Shown here: positions 23,448 to 35,850 of the stretch, one piece after another
Position numbering within the stretch: the stretch's first letter is position 1
Layout: each line of letters begins with the position of its first letter
Assembly: GCA_036874045.1 (NCBI GenBank)
Contig: CM072345.1
Coordinates: forward strand, 3,311,501 to 3,375,500
Source of the DNA: Cymodocea nodosa
Taxonomy: Eukaryota; Streptophyta; Magnoliopsida; Alismatales; Cymodoceaceae
DNA length: 64,000 nucleotides
Direction: 5' to 3'
Translations under genes and position numbers: made by a program
The notes under the pieces: generated by a model
The model's input: the letters and a program-made list of their open reading frames with translations, nothing else
Databases searched by the model: none
Told to the model about the DNA's origin: nothing

Positions 23448-25062
23448 TGTTGAGTATTTTTGTTTTGATGATGTGTGCTGAATGAAAATAATCATATTTA
23501 CTCAATTACTATTGCTTGTGAAAAGAAATTAAAATCATCAATTAATACAGAAAAAGCTTACTGATATAAATACTTGTCTGTATTGGATCTGAAGTTAATA
23601 ACTAGTCATTTCGCTACATTAATTTCTCTTTTAGCTAAACGTTAAGTTAACGTGTGTTTTTATTGAAAAGCATGATATGTTTTAATGTTATATCTTTTAT
23701 ATCATGAACAATGCGCGTTTAGACAACTCGTTAAGTTAGAGTTCTGTTTGTATAGAGGTCACGTGAGAACTTGTTAAGTTAGAGGCTTAAAGGTTAAAAT
23801 AGGTCACGTGATAACTCGTTAAGTTAGTGAGTAAAAGAAGAGACGAACTCGTTAAGTTAGTGTTATACACGTGGTGAAATTATAAGTTACGAATGTTGTA
23901 TTGTATCACGTGAGGTGCACATGTTTAACTCGTTAAGTTAACATAACTAAACGCGTTGAGTTGCTATATTGAACACTAAGGCAACGCGTTTGGTTAGCGT
24001 TATAAACTTAAGTTGTTATTTTTTGCACGTGGTAAAATTCTTATTATAAAAACATTTGTGTATTACTGGTTTGTTGAGATATCATAACACAACGGAAATG
24101 GTTCGTTGAGTTATCATAACACAATGGAGATGGTTCGTTGATATAGCATAACACCATGGACTTGGTTTATTGAGTTAGCTACAGTACTTGTCACGTGAAA
24201 TGGCACATGAGAAACTCGTTAGGTTAGAAACGTTAAGTTATATATATACTTGTGTTACTCGTTTAGTTAACATTAAAGTAACGACTTCTTATTACACTGA
24301 TGAAAAACTTTTGGACGAGAAAGTTTATTTTGCAGGAAATTTTTCAGAGATCCAAGACTGATGATTAAAGAAAATTCGAAATATAAACGTGGGTTAGAAC
24401 GTGTGTGTTTCAATGTAGGAAAAAGAAAAGACGTGGAGAAGTGGAAAACTGGTGGTGGTTAAACGTGAAGGATATGCATGAAATGAAGATACAGTATAAA
24501 AGGCATAGAATTCTCGTTGATTAATTTATCCTTGCACACAAAATGAAAAATCTTTTCAAGGATCAAAACCATCCCTACACACCAAAAGAAAAATCTTTTT
24601 CAGGGATCAAAAACACCTTCTTAGGGAAAATCTCTCAAGTGGAAGAAAGTTCAGTAAAGCATAAAAAGGTAAGATTTTCGTCATTGAAGATTTGAAGTAT
24701 CAGAAGAAAGCAAATTCGGTGAAGCATGAAAAGACAAGATATTCGTGACTGAAGAATTGCTGAAGAAGAAAAAGAAGAAGAAGAAAGATCTCAAATAGGG
24801 AGAAAAGTTTTAAATTCCGCAAATTAGTTTTCTATGTTTGTAGTTATGAAATTGTTTAGATGATACATGGTATCGAAATATAATTGCATCTACAATTTTT
24901 GAGGAGAATTGAATTGTATATTGGTATTGAAACCTTGAATAAAAATGATTTTATGAAAACAATGTCTCGACTTGTTTTTGAGTTTTAAAGTTTCAATTAT
25001 ATTTCAAAAAATATTAAAAATACACAATTCACCCCCCTTTTGTGTAGCCCTACGATCCTACA
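23448..25062 (+). mobile_element. Family-C copia LTR (3' LTR of env-like copy 2)
   Basis: Runs TGTTGAG to CGATCCTACA (1615 bp) and is colinear with the solo LTR at 9715, including the G-box/hairpin array, TATAAAAG and tandem leader stem-loops (hairpin pair at 24527-24605). It is preceded by env-like ORF and PPT, so it is a true 3' LTR. On the right it abuts the inverted gag fragment, so the element landed inside that gag. Confidence 0.92.
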
Positions 25063-25436
25063 TTCGGCATTTTCATCATTTGACAAACTTCCTTAAATTA
25101 TCTAAGGAAATAACGGGCATCTTCTCTTTCTAATCCATGAATGTGTGGCAATTAACTAATATAATTAGATTTTAGTTCAAACCTATCTCCTTCAAAGTTT
25201 GGTAATTGAATACATGAAGGTTCATCAACTAGTTCCAGATATATAATTTCCCCTAATGGTTTTTCTACTAGAGCAATCATATCTTTGTTCTCCTTTAAAG
25301 AAAGGTTAGCTACACCCCTAAGGATTTCGTTAAAGTCTAATTCAGAAAATTTTTCAATATGCTTCTATGTTGAATAATCTTGTGTAAGTATTCTTACTAA
25401 TCATTTAATGCTAGGAGAACAAGTCCATGTGCTCAT
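25063..25436 (-). pseudogene. Gypsy gag N-terminus with capsid-type region (inverted fragment, family F)
   Basis: Read on the minus strand from ATG at 25436: M-S-T-W-T start, then LGEIIY, LVDEPSCIQLPNFEGDRFELKSNY, GLEREDARYFL and EVCQMMKM. This matches the start of the Athila-type Gag (Retrotrans_gag region) and the plus-strand copy at 54975. In-frame stops are present, and the fragment is cut by the family-C LTR at 25062. Confidence 0.75.
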
Positions 25437-25798
25437 AAACTCTTAACATAAAGTAAAATTGCAGAAGATTAATTATTTACCAATTTGAAGCTTTATTCTT
25501 AATAAATAGTTGTTGACGAATGAAGTCAAATCAACTGCTTCTCCTTCCAGTTTCCCAACGAATTTTCTTTTTTCTCCTCAATTGTTGGTAACCAGTAAAT
25601 AACATTCTATTCTATTCATAAACTCTTAACATAAAGTAAAATTGCAGAAGATTAATTATTTACCAATTTGAAGCTTTATTCTTAATAAATAGTTGTTGAC
25701 GAATGAAGTCAAATCAACTGCTTCTCCTTCCAGTTTCCCAACGAATTTTCTTTTTTCTCCTCAATTGTTGGTAACCAGTAAATAACATTCTATTCTCT
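25433..25798. repeat. 183-bp tandem duplication in the gag leader
   Basis: 25433-25615 is repeated nearly perfectly at 25616-25798, starting tcataaactcttaac and ending aacattctattct. The single-copy version is in the sister sequence at 54818-54980. It is part of the family-F leader just upstream of the inverted gag. Confidence 0.85.
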
Positions 25799-25847
25799 AT
25801 TTATAATGCACGTCCATAAGGCAAATGAATCTCATTGCAAGAACGTG

Positions 25848-27090
25848 TGTAGGATCGTTGTATCACAAGAGGGAGGTGAATTGTGTCTTTAGTAATTAAA
25901 ATTACCAGCAGATAAAACAAGAGCACAAAACACTCGTAAATAAAATTCTATTCTTTATAAACTTTAAAAAAAGAATTTACAATATCTTTTCAGCTCAATT
26001 CCCTTCTTGTCGATTTTGATACAGTAATATTTAATATAGAATTCAAATAGAAAATGAAGTCCTTATTCAAAACTAATTTCGAATTGTATAAAACCTGATC
26101 CTTATGGACGTAGCTCCTTTCCTTCTTTTTGCTCAGCTTTTGTATCTCTTCTTCTCTAGTTATCGAATTTCTAGACTTCTTACGTTTGCAGCTCCTTTTC
26201 TGAAATTGGTTGGAATTTCGAACTTCTTCTAATGTTGGAAAATTTTTCTAGATATGAATATTCAAACTTGACTTTTCAGTTTGTGATTGGGATCCTAATT
26301 GAATATTCAGACTTGATTTTTGAGATTGGGATCCTAATTGTAATGTAGCTCTTACTCTCTATTAGTAGTTGAACTCTAACTTCACATTCAACATGTTCAT
26401 CCACTTAATTCATAATCTATAATCCACGTACTAAATTATCTACGATTTCTACTATCTTTTTGAATTTCCACTATGTCCACTATCATTTTGAAATTTCCAC
26501 TTTCTCCATTATCATTTTGAATTTCCATGATTTCCACTCGTAGATTCACCAAAACTTTATCTTCCTAGAGATTTGTAAAATATCTTCTAAGTCACTGCTT
26601 TAGTCGAACACTTATCATTTAAGTCTTGAAAAAACTCGAACACTTATCTGTAACTCTTCGAGTTTTTGCACCTACAAAACACGTGACTGAACAAAGAAAA
26701 CTTATTTGTTTGTTAGTCATTTTATAAAACTCAAACAGTTATCTATCCATGTGTATAAAAACTTAAACAGTTATCTAACTCTTCGATTTTCATTACCGAA
26801 CGCACATGGAAAACACGTGACAACTTAAAATATTAAAAACACATATGCAAATAACTTAACTATACGAGTTTCTAACATAACTTTTCGACTAAATCAAAAT
26901 GTTAACTGTCTGAAAGTTTCACTATCTGAAAATCTAACTATCCGAAAACTTTAACTATCTGAAATTTTAAATGAAACTTTCTGATAACTTGTCAACATTT
27001 AATTGCGTGACTATTATACTTAGAAAATATTATTTAGACTTATTTATAAACTTTAATCAAGCATTTATCATCAAAACAAAATTCCTAACA
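25848..27090 (-). mobile_element. C' family copia LTR, inverted
   Basis: On the minus strand it runs TGTTAGGAATTTTG (27090) to CGATCCTACA-like end at 25848, 1243 bp, preceded by a PPT (tctccccctttttgatgat on plus). It is the 3' LTR of the inverted env-like copy 3 and matches 2515-3720 with moderate divergence. It is inserted in the family-F leader. Confidence 0.85.
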
Positions 27091-28793
27091 ATCTCCCCCT
27101 TTTTGATGATGTCAAAACCTAATAAGTCAAATAATCTATCTTCTCCCCCTTTTTGGCATTATAAAAAAGTAAATAAAATGTAAGGAAGAAAAACTTGCTA
27201 AGTATATATCGTTCAAAAAGAAATTTTTAAACATGCATAGCTTTCGTGGATAAGAATAAACTATTTAAATAAAACTATTTTAAACAAGAATTGTCAAAAA
27301 CAAGTATATAATCATTAAATGCAATAAACAGTTTACATAATGTGATTGCTTTACATAAGTAATTTTCAGTAACAAATTACAATGAATAAATCATGCAATA
27401 CATAATTTGTTTAATCGCAAGCCTCTTTTTCTTCATAAAATATTTAGTAGAGTATCTTAAATTTGCTTTGCAATGTCTATACTTAATCTATTGATCTAAT
27501 CAATTATTGCTTGATCTAAATCTAACTGTGAAACTTGTGATGGTTGCTGTAAAAGTTTTGTATTTATGTCTATATGTAAATCTGTATTTGTATTTGTATG
27601 TTATTGTTCTGAAAATTGTGTCGACTATTGTTGTTGTTCTTGTGACTAAGTTTGCCGATCCTGTTGTTATTGTTGCTGTTGAATTATAGGTGTATCTGCT
27701 TCCTAGTATTTTGTAGTTCCTTAGTAGAGAAAGATTTTGACTTTAATCTTTTCTATGGCCAAGGTGTAACATCTGTTTGACTTGCCATAATTCTCAAAAG
27801 TGTATCACCATAAAATAATTTACTCTACAAGTTTAAGATATGAGAAACAAAAATATCATACCAGTTCACCTGTATATAGTTAATTAAAGCATATGTAGCA
27901 TAAAGACAACATCTACCAACCTCTACACCATGACCAAACCTCTGAAAGAGTGAAGCATGTAGTATTTTTGCAATAAAATGTGTTTGGCCATTTAAATCAT
28001 TTAGTAATCTCATTTGATTGTTGGCAGTTGGATCTTTGGCTAAACTTTTAATATCCCATCCCAACTGATAAACCTATTTTCTTTCTGATAATTTAACTCC
28101 ATCATTTTTCAAACCAAGTACTTCATAAGGTAATTTTGGAGTTAAATATATATCGTATTCTTGTATATTGGAAATAGGAATACCTTCTTCCACTGTTAAG
28201 TTTGAGTAAAAACAATTTACAAGTTCTAGTATAACAAGATGGTCTAGCTATTGTGGAAGTAAAGTTAACAAGCCTTGAAATTCAAACATTTCTCGTATAT
28301 GTGCCATCCCTTCAAACTTAACTGGTCTTGAATATAAAACTGTAAAAGTTTTGTATGTTTGTAATTTTTCATAACATGAGTTATTTTTGAACCATAACAA
28401 TGTATTGTCATCTAAATTCTATTCAAGATTAGGTATTTTCCTATCATGATGTTCTAACCTGGGACTGGTTTCAGTATTATCAACAACATCTATATTTTCA
28501 GCTCTTTCAGAACTGGTGGAATTTCTATCAAAGCTAGTATAAATGTCTAAAATATCTGTTATTGTTGTATCAATAATTTGCTGAATTTCTTCTATTTGAT
28601 CTTCATGAAACATATCAGTAACTGACATATGTATATCAGTATCAATAGTTTATATACTAATCTGTCTATTAGCAACAATTATTTCTATAATTGGTCTATA
28701 CAACAACTGTCTCTGTATGAAAGAATGTCCTATATCTATCTGTATAATAGAGTCATTCTATAATTCTAAAATTGCTATCATTGAGACATTAGC
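27091..28793 (-). pseudogene. Env-like ORF, inverted (copy 3)
   Basis: Minus-strand open pieces 28628-28419 and 28064-27825 correspond to 861-1250 and 1475-1786 of copy 1; KDPTANN...LLNDLNGQ and GRCCLYATYALINYIQVNWYD are shared. The Gln-rich tail and PPT follow toward 27091. Frame changes and stops are many. Cut at 28793 by the copia 5' LTR. Confidence 0.75.
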
Positions 28794-30386
28794 TGTTGAG
28801 TATTTTGTTTTGATGATGTGTGTTGAATGAAAATAATCATATTTGCTCAATTACTATTACTTGTGAAAAGAAATTAAAATCACCAATTAATATAGAAAAA
28901 GCTTACTAATATAAATACTTGTCTGTATTGGATCTGAAATTATACTAAGTTAATAACTAGTCGTTTCATTGCATTAATTTCTCATTTAACTAAACGTTAA
29001 GTTAACGTGTGTTTTTATTAAAAAGCATGATATGTTTTAAAGTTATATTTTCTATATCATGAATAGTGCACGTTTAGACAACTCGTTAAGTTAGAGTTTT
29101 GTTCGTATAGAGGTCACGTGAGAACTCGTTAAGTTAGAGACTTAAAGGTTAAAATAGGTCACGTGAGAACTCGTTAAGTTAGAGAGTAAAAGAAGAGACG
29201 AACTTGTTAAGTTAGTATTGTACACGTGGTGAAATAATAAGTTACGAATGTTATATTGTATCACGTGAGGTGCACATGTTTAACTCGTTAACATAACTAA
29301 ACATGTTGAGTTGCTATATTGAATACTAAGGCAACATGTTAGGTTAGCGTTATAAACTTAAGTTATTATTTTTACACATGGTAAAATTCTCATTATAAAA
29401 ACATTTGTTTATTACTGATTCATTGAGTTATCTATAACACAATAGAGATGGTTTGTTGAGTTAGCATAACACCATAGAGTTAGTTCATTGAGTTAGCTAC
29501 AGTACTTGTGATGTGAGTTGGCACATGAGGAACTCGTTAAGTTAAAAATGTTAAGTTTTATATCTATTTGTGTTACACATTTAGTTAATATTAAAGTAAC
29601 GACTTCTTATTATACTTGATGAAAAATTTTGGAAGAGAAAGTTTATTTTGTAGGAAATTTTTCAGAGATCTAGGATTAATCATTAAAGAAAATTTGAAAT
29701 GTAAACGTGGGTCAGAATGTGTGTATTTCGAAGAAGGAAAAAGAAAAGACGTGAAGAAGTGGAAAACTGGTAGTGATTAAATGTGGAGGATATGTATGAA
29801 ATGAAGATATAGTATAAAAGGCATAGAATTCTCGTTGATCAATTATCCCTACACACCAAAAGAAAAATCTTTTCAGGGATCAAAAACACCTCTTCGGGGA
29901 AAAGCTCTCAGGTGGAAGAAAATTCAGTGAAGTAGAAGAGGTCAAATTTATGTCACTAAAGATTTAAAGTATCAAATGGAAGAAAATTCAATGAAGCAAA
30001 AGAGGTCAGATTTATGTCACTGAAAATTTAAAGTATTAGAAGAAAGCAAATTCAGTGAAGCAGAGAAAGAATAGATATTCCTCACTGAAGAATTGTTGAA
30101 GAAGAAGAAGAAAGATCTCAAATAGGGAGAAATGTTTTAAATTCCGCAAATTAGTTTTCTCTATTTGTAGTTATGAAATTGTATAGATGAAATATGATAT
30201 CAATATATAATTGCATCTACAATTTCTGAGGAGAATTGAATTGTATATTGTAATTGAAACCTTGAATAAAAATGATTTTATAAAAATAGTGTCTCGACTT
30301 GTTTTTGAGTTTTAAAGTTTCAATTATAATTGAAAATGTTGAAAAACACAATTCACCCCCCTCTTGTGTAGCCATACGATCTTACA
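28794..30386 (+). mobile_element. Family-C copia 5' LTR
   Basis: Runs TGTTGAGTATTTTG to GATCTTACA (1593 bp), with TATAAAAG at 29813, G-boxes near 29110-29270 and a tripled TTCAGTGA-type stem-loop region (29925-30090). It is followed by a primer site and gag, so it is a real 5' LTR. No matching 3' LTR exists: the element is truncated at about 37555. Confidence 0.92.
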
Positions 30387-30388
30387 AG

Positions 30389-30400
30389 TGGTATTAAAGC
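30389..30400 (+). other. Primer-binding site (tRNA-iMet type), degenerate
   Basis: TGGTATTAAAGC, three bases after the LTR, differs from the standard copia TGGTATCAGAGC at two sites, one C-to-T and one G-to-A. Confidence 0.85.
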
Positions 30401-30585
30401 TTTGTTAATAATCTTTAATATAAAATCGATACCAACTTATTTAATATCATTGCTTATTCTACCTTCCTTGTTTTTAAATAGAAATTAATATCTGAGCATA
30501 CGTTTAACTTTCTTGATCTAAGGCTCAAGTTGTTTTAAAGTTTTAGACTGTTTAAAATGAAATAGGTTGAAAAATCTAAGGTAAG

Positions 30586-33500
30586 ATGACTACTGGAAAT
30601 GGTAATTTCTCTTTGTATAAAGGCCAAAATCTTAATCGTCCTCTTTTATTTGATAGAATACATTTTGAATATTAGAAATATAGGATGACAGTTTTTCTTC
30701 AAAGTATAGATCATAAGTTGTGGTTCATGATTTCTAAACCACATACTCTGTTATCTACCCCTTATAATACTTGGACAATTACTAAAAAAGAAATGAAACT
30801 CTAAATGCTAAGGGCTTAAATATTTTATTTTGTGCATTGAATTATGAACAGTTCAGTAAAGTGTCGGCATATAAATCTGCTTATGAGGTGTGGCATGCAT
30901 TAGAAGTTTCACATTGTAGGATCGTATGGCTACACAAGAGGGGGGTGAATTGTGTTATTCAACAATTTCGAATATAATTGAAACTTTAAAACTCAAAAAC
31001 AAGTCGAGACATTGTTTTCATAAAATCATTTTTATTCAAAGTTTCAATTACAATATACAATTCAATTCTCCTTAGAAATTGTAGATGCAATTATATATTG
31101 ATACCATGTTTCATCTTTACAATTTCATAACTACAAACAGAGAAAACTAATTTGCGGAATTTAAAACATTTCTCCTTGTTTGAGATCTTTCTTCTTCTTC
31201 TTCTCTTTCTTCTTCAGCAATTCTTTATTGAAAAATATCTTGTCTTTCTCTACTTCACTGAATTTACTTTCTTCTGATACTTTAAATCTTTAGTGACATA
31301 AATCTGACCTTTTCTACTTCACTGAATTTTCTTCCACCTGATACTTCAAATCTTCAATGACATATATCTTACCTTTATATGCTTCACTGAATTTTCTTCC
31401 ACTTGAGAGCTTTGCCCCAAAGAGGTGTTTTGATCCCTGAAAAGATTTTTCTTTTGGTGTGTAGGGATAACTGATCAACGAGAATTCTATGCCTTTTATA
31501 CTGTATCTTCATTTCATGCATATCTTCCACATTTAATCACTACCAGTTTTCCACTTCTTCACGACTTTTCTTTTTCCTTCATCGAAATACACACATTTTG
31601 ACCCACGTTTACATTTCAAATTTTCTTTAAGCATCCATCCTGGATCTTTGAAAAATTTCCTGCAAAATAAACTTTCTCTTCCAAAATTTTTCATCAATGT
31701 AATAAGAAGTCATTACTTTAATGTTAACTAAACGAGTAACACAAGTATATATATAACTTAACGTTTCTAACTTAACGAGTTCCTCATGTGCCAACTCACG
31801 TGACAAGTACTGTAGGTAACTCAACGAACTATCTCTGTGGTGTTATGCTAACTCAACGAACCATTTCCATGGTGTTACGATAACTCAACAAACTATCTCC
31901 ATTGTGTTACGATAACTCAACAAACTAGTAATAAACAAATGTTTTTATAATAAGAATTTTACCACGTCCAAAAATAACAACTTAAGTTTATAATGCTAAC
32001 CTAATGTGTTGCCTTAGTGTTCAATATAGCAACTCAACACGTTTAGTTATGTTAACTTAACGAGTTAAACATGTGCACCACATGTGATACAATATAACAT
32101 TCGTAATTTATAATTTCACCACGTGTACAACACTAACTTAACGAGTTCATCTCTTTTTTTACTTACTAACTTAACGAGTTCTCATGTGACCTATTTTAAC
32201 CTTTAAGCCTCTAACTTAACCAGTTCTCACATGATCTCTATACAAACAAAACTCTAACTTAACGAGTTGTCTAAATGTGCACTGTTCAAGATACAGAAGA
32301 TATAACTTTAAAACATATCATGATTTTCAATAAAAACACACGTTAACTTAACATTTAGTTAAATGAGAAATTAATGCAACGAAACGACTAGTTATTAACT
32401 TTAGTATAATTTCAGATCCATATAGACAAGTATTTATATTAGTAAGCTGTTTCTGTATTAATTGATGATTTTAATTTCTTTTCACAAGCAATAGTAATTG
32501 AGCAAATATGATTATTTTCATTCAGCACACATCATCAAAACAAAACACTCAACACACATGAAGGTACTTCTAAAGTTAAAGAGACTAAGATAAACATGTT
32601 AATTCACAAGTATGAACTCTTTAAGATGCATGAAGACGAAAGTATTTCTGAGATGTTTTCCAGATTTCTTGATATCATAAACTCTTTAAAATGCTTAGGA
32701 AAGAATTTTGAACAAAAAGATTTGGTGAGGAAAATTCTTAGATCCCTAAGTTCTAAATGGTCTAAGAAAGTAACATCAATTGAGGAATCACGGGGTTTAA
32801 ATGTTTATACCATGAATGAACTTATAGGAAACTTAACTACTTATGAAGTTCAATTAAATGAATCACTGAGTCAAAACAAACTAAAAATGAAGAAAGAAAT
32901 ACCTTTTGAAATTAATTCAAATTTTGATATATCTACTGATTCTGACGAAGATTTGATTTTGCTGACTAGGAAACTCAAGAAAGCATGGAAAGCTAAGAAA
33001 CAGTAAAGGAACAAAAATGATAAACCCTCAAAGTCAAAATCACTAAATGACAAGAACTCTTCATCTAGAAAGTATGTATGTTACAACTATAAGAAACCTG
33101 AAAATCTTTCTCTAGATTGTCCCATAAGGAAAAATGAAAAGCATAGTAGGACAAATTAGAAGAAGACGGCTCAGAAAACTTAGAAAAAGTTTTACAAAAA
33201 AAAGGTTTTAAAGGTCACTTGGGATGACACGTTAGAAGAGTCTCAATCTAAGGAATCATCATCAAAATCTTCACATTTAGAAGAAGAATAAGAGTTAGAA
33301 GACGTTGGTCATGTGTGCTTCATGGTAGATGAGTTTGAGGTAATATTTGATCCTAAAAGTTATTCAGATTTTAACTTTGATGAATTATTATGTGCTTATC
33401 ATGCATTATTACAAAAACTTAAAGTTTGTAAACTGAAAAATAAGAATATCAGAAACTATTTGTCCATTGTGGAAGAAGAAAATTGTTTCCTGTCTACTAC

Positions 33501-34487
33501 TTTAGAAAAGTTTAAATGTGATAATGAAAATCATGCTAGAGATTTGCATAAATTTAGATTTAATGAATGTGTCTTGCATGAACAAATACAGAATACAAAT
33601 GTTGAAAAATTAAAGATAGAATCTAAAAATGAAATGTTGAGAAAAAATATAAATGATCTTGACTTAGAGATTGATAAATTAAAAATGAGAGAACTAGATT
33701 TAAATTCTACCATTGAGAAATGGAATTTAAGTCAAACTAAGTTAGACAAACTAACTAGTACCCCTACGGTGTCATATAAATTTCGCTTAGGATTTGATTA
33801 TCCTGAATATTCTAAATCTCAAGCCAATAAGGATTTATTAGTTGTAGTTTAAGTAAATCTAAGACTAAAATTCCTTTTATCATGAAACAAGGTAATAAAT
33901 ATGTAGAAGTAGGTAATTCAAGGGATGAATCATGCAATAATAATATAAATCAATGTGATTTGTCTAAATGTACTTCTAACATGACAATTAATGTTTCTAA
34001 AAATCTTGTTTCTTGTTCTGGAAATTCAGGTTCTAATGTTTCTAAAATTTTAGACAATTGTAGTAAACTGAAAATTCAGAAACCCGAGCATGTAATTCAA
34101 AACACTGGTGTTAGACTAATTACACATTCTACGTGTGATAAATTTGAAAATTCTTGTGTAGAAAAAGATTTTGTATGTACTGAAAATTCAAATACAAGTA
34201 CAAAATCTTGGTATGAACTTACTGAAATGTATGAGCATGACCAAAACAAATTAACATTTGATAAAAATCGGTTTGGTCTTGGTTATACTACATCTAAAAA
34301 CAAAAAGAATCATTATAAGAGCAATAATGCTATAAGTAAGTATGATGCTAATGATAAGTCTATAATACTGACAACTAATAAGAATGTAAATGATAATGTT
34401 AAACTATTTTTAAACAAAAAGAAGAAATATGCATTTAATGAACTTGGTCCTCAACAACATTGGGTACAAAGAAAAAGTTTTTCATAA
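30586..34487 (+). pseudogene. SIRE-like copia gag, interrupted by a solo LTR
   Basis: Parts are 30586-30914 and 32560-34487. The N-terminus (MTTGNGNFSLYKGQ...) and the block ELFKMHEDESISEMFSRFLDIINSLKCLGK are DUF4219/UBN2-type copia capsid. The zinc knuckle near 33079 is ruined (CYNYKKPEN...C; one Cys and the His replaced). The 33313-33852 part is Leu/Lys/Glu-rich and likely coiled coil, as in the long SIRE-type Gag. A frameshift occurs near 33850 and several stops are present. Gag would form the particle shell. Confidence 0.82.
30915..32554 (-). mobile_element. Solo family-C LTR, inverted, in copia gag
   Basis: Minus-strand TGTTGAGTGTTTTG (32554) to CGATCCTACA (30915), 1640 bp, flanked by cacat at 30910-30914 and 32555-32559. 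The gag frame resumes after it. With the 5' LTR at 28794 it makes a pair of inverted same-family LTRs about 0.5 kb apart. Confidence 0.95.
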
Positions 34488-34493
34488 TTTGTT

Positions 34494-35825
34494 TTGCAGG
34501 AGGAAACAACATCAAAATGGATCTTAGACAGTGGAGCATCAAGTCACATGATCGGACAGAAAAGTCTAATACAAAATTTTACAAATACCATGAAAGGAAG
34601 TGTAACATTTGGAAACAAAAGCAAGGATAAAATCATAGGTATGGGTAATGTTCAAATAACTCTGACTTGTGTTATTTTGAATGTACTATATGTAGAAAAC
34701 CTAGGATTTAATTTGCTGAGTGTTATAAAACTAACTGAGAATGGATATTATGTAGTGTTTGAAGATAATGTGTGCAAAATTATTGATAAAAATACAGATG
34801 AAGTTAAGTTTATTGCTAAAAGAAAAGGTTCTGTATGTATTTTGTCTTTACCTTCTAGTGTAGTTGATTTAAATTCATGTTTGCTAGCTGAAACTAGTGA
34901 TGCATATCTGTGGCATAGAAGGATTGGGCATATAAATATGAAACTGTTACATAAACTATCTAGAAAACATTTAGTGAGAGGTTTACCAAAGATTAAATAC
35001 TCAAAGGACTTTATGTGTGATGCATGTGAGTTAGGTAAACTTCACAAAAACTCTTTTAAATTCAAAACTGATATTTCAAGGAAGAGAGTCTTAGAACTTA
35101 TACATATGGATCTATTTGGACCAACAAGAATCATGAGTCTTGGTGGTAAATGGTATGTATTTATTTTAGTGGATGACTTCTCTAGATACACTTGGGTATA
35201 TTTTCTAGCATCTAAGACATAAGTTTTTGAAAGGTTTAAAATATTTTGCAATCTTATTCAAAATGAACAAAGTGTCTTTGTTCAAAAACTTTGGAGTGAT
35301 CATGGTATGGAATTTGATAATGATCAAATGAATAATTACTATATAGATCATGGCATTGATCATAGATTTTCTTTTCCAAGAGCACCGTCTCAAAATGGTG
35401 TTGTTGAGAGAAAGAATAGATCACTTCAAGAAATGGCCAGAACTATGTTGAATGAACATAAATTACCTCAAAATCTTTAGGCTGAAGTAGTGAATACAAC
35501 TTGTTATGTTATTAACAGAAGTCACTTAAGACCTTGTGTTAATAAAACTCCTTTTGAAATTATGTTTAATAGGGTTCCAAAAATTTCCTATATGAAACTA
35601 TTTGGCTGCAAGTGTTTTATTCTTAATACTAAGGATAAAAGGGATAAATTTTAAGCTAAAGCGGATGAAGGAATTTTTGTAGGTTACTCTACTAGAAGTA
35701 AAGCCTATAGAGTATATAACATGACTTATAGAACTATTGAAGAAACCCTCCATGTAAGCTTCACTGAAAATTCTTTTAGAGAATCTCAATCTAAAGCTAA
35801 TAATGATGATTTGATCAATTTCTGA
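34494..35825 (+). pseudogene. Copia protease and integrase
   Basis: The protease shows WILDSGASSHM (active DSG). The integrase shows the HHCC finger (WHRRIGHIN...CDACELGK), HMDLFGP, DDFSRYTWVYFL, WSDHGMEF and QNGVVERKNRSLQEMARTML, i.e. a D,D,E-type core in the copia order PR-IN-RT. Open to 35222, then TAA at 35220, TAG near 35479 and TAA near 35653 in the same frame. Confidence 0.87.
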
Positions 35826-35850
35826 AAAGAGTTAGAGATAAATAGAGAGA

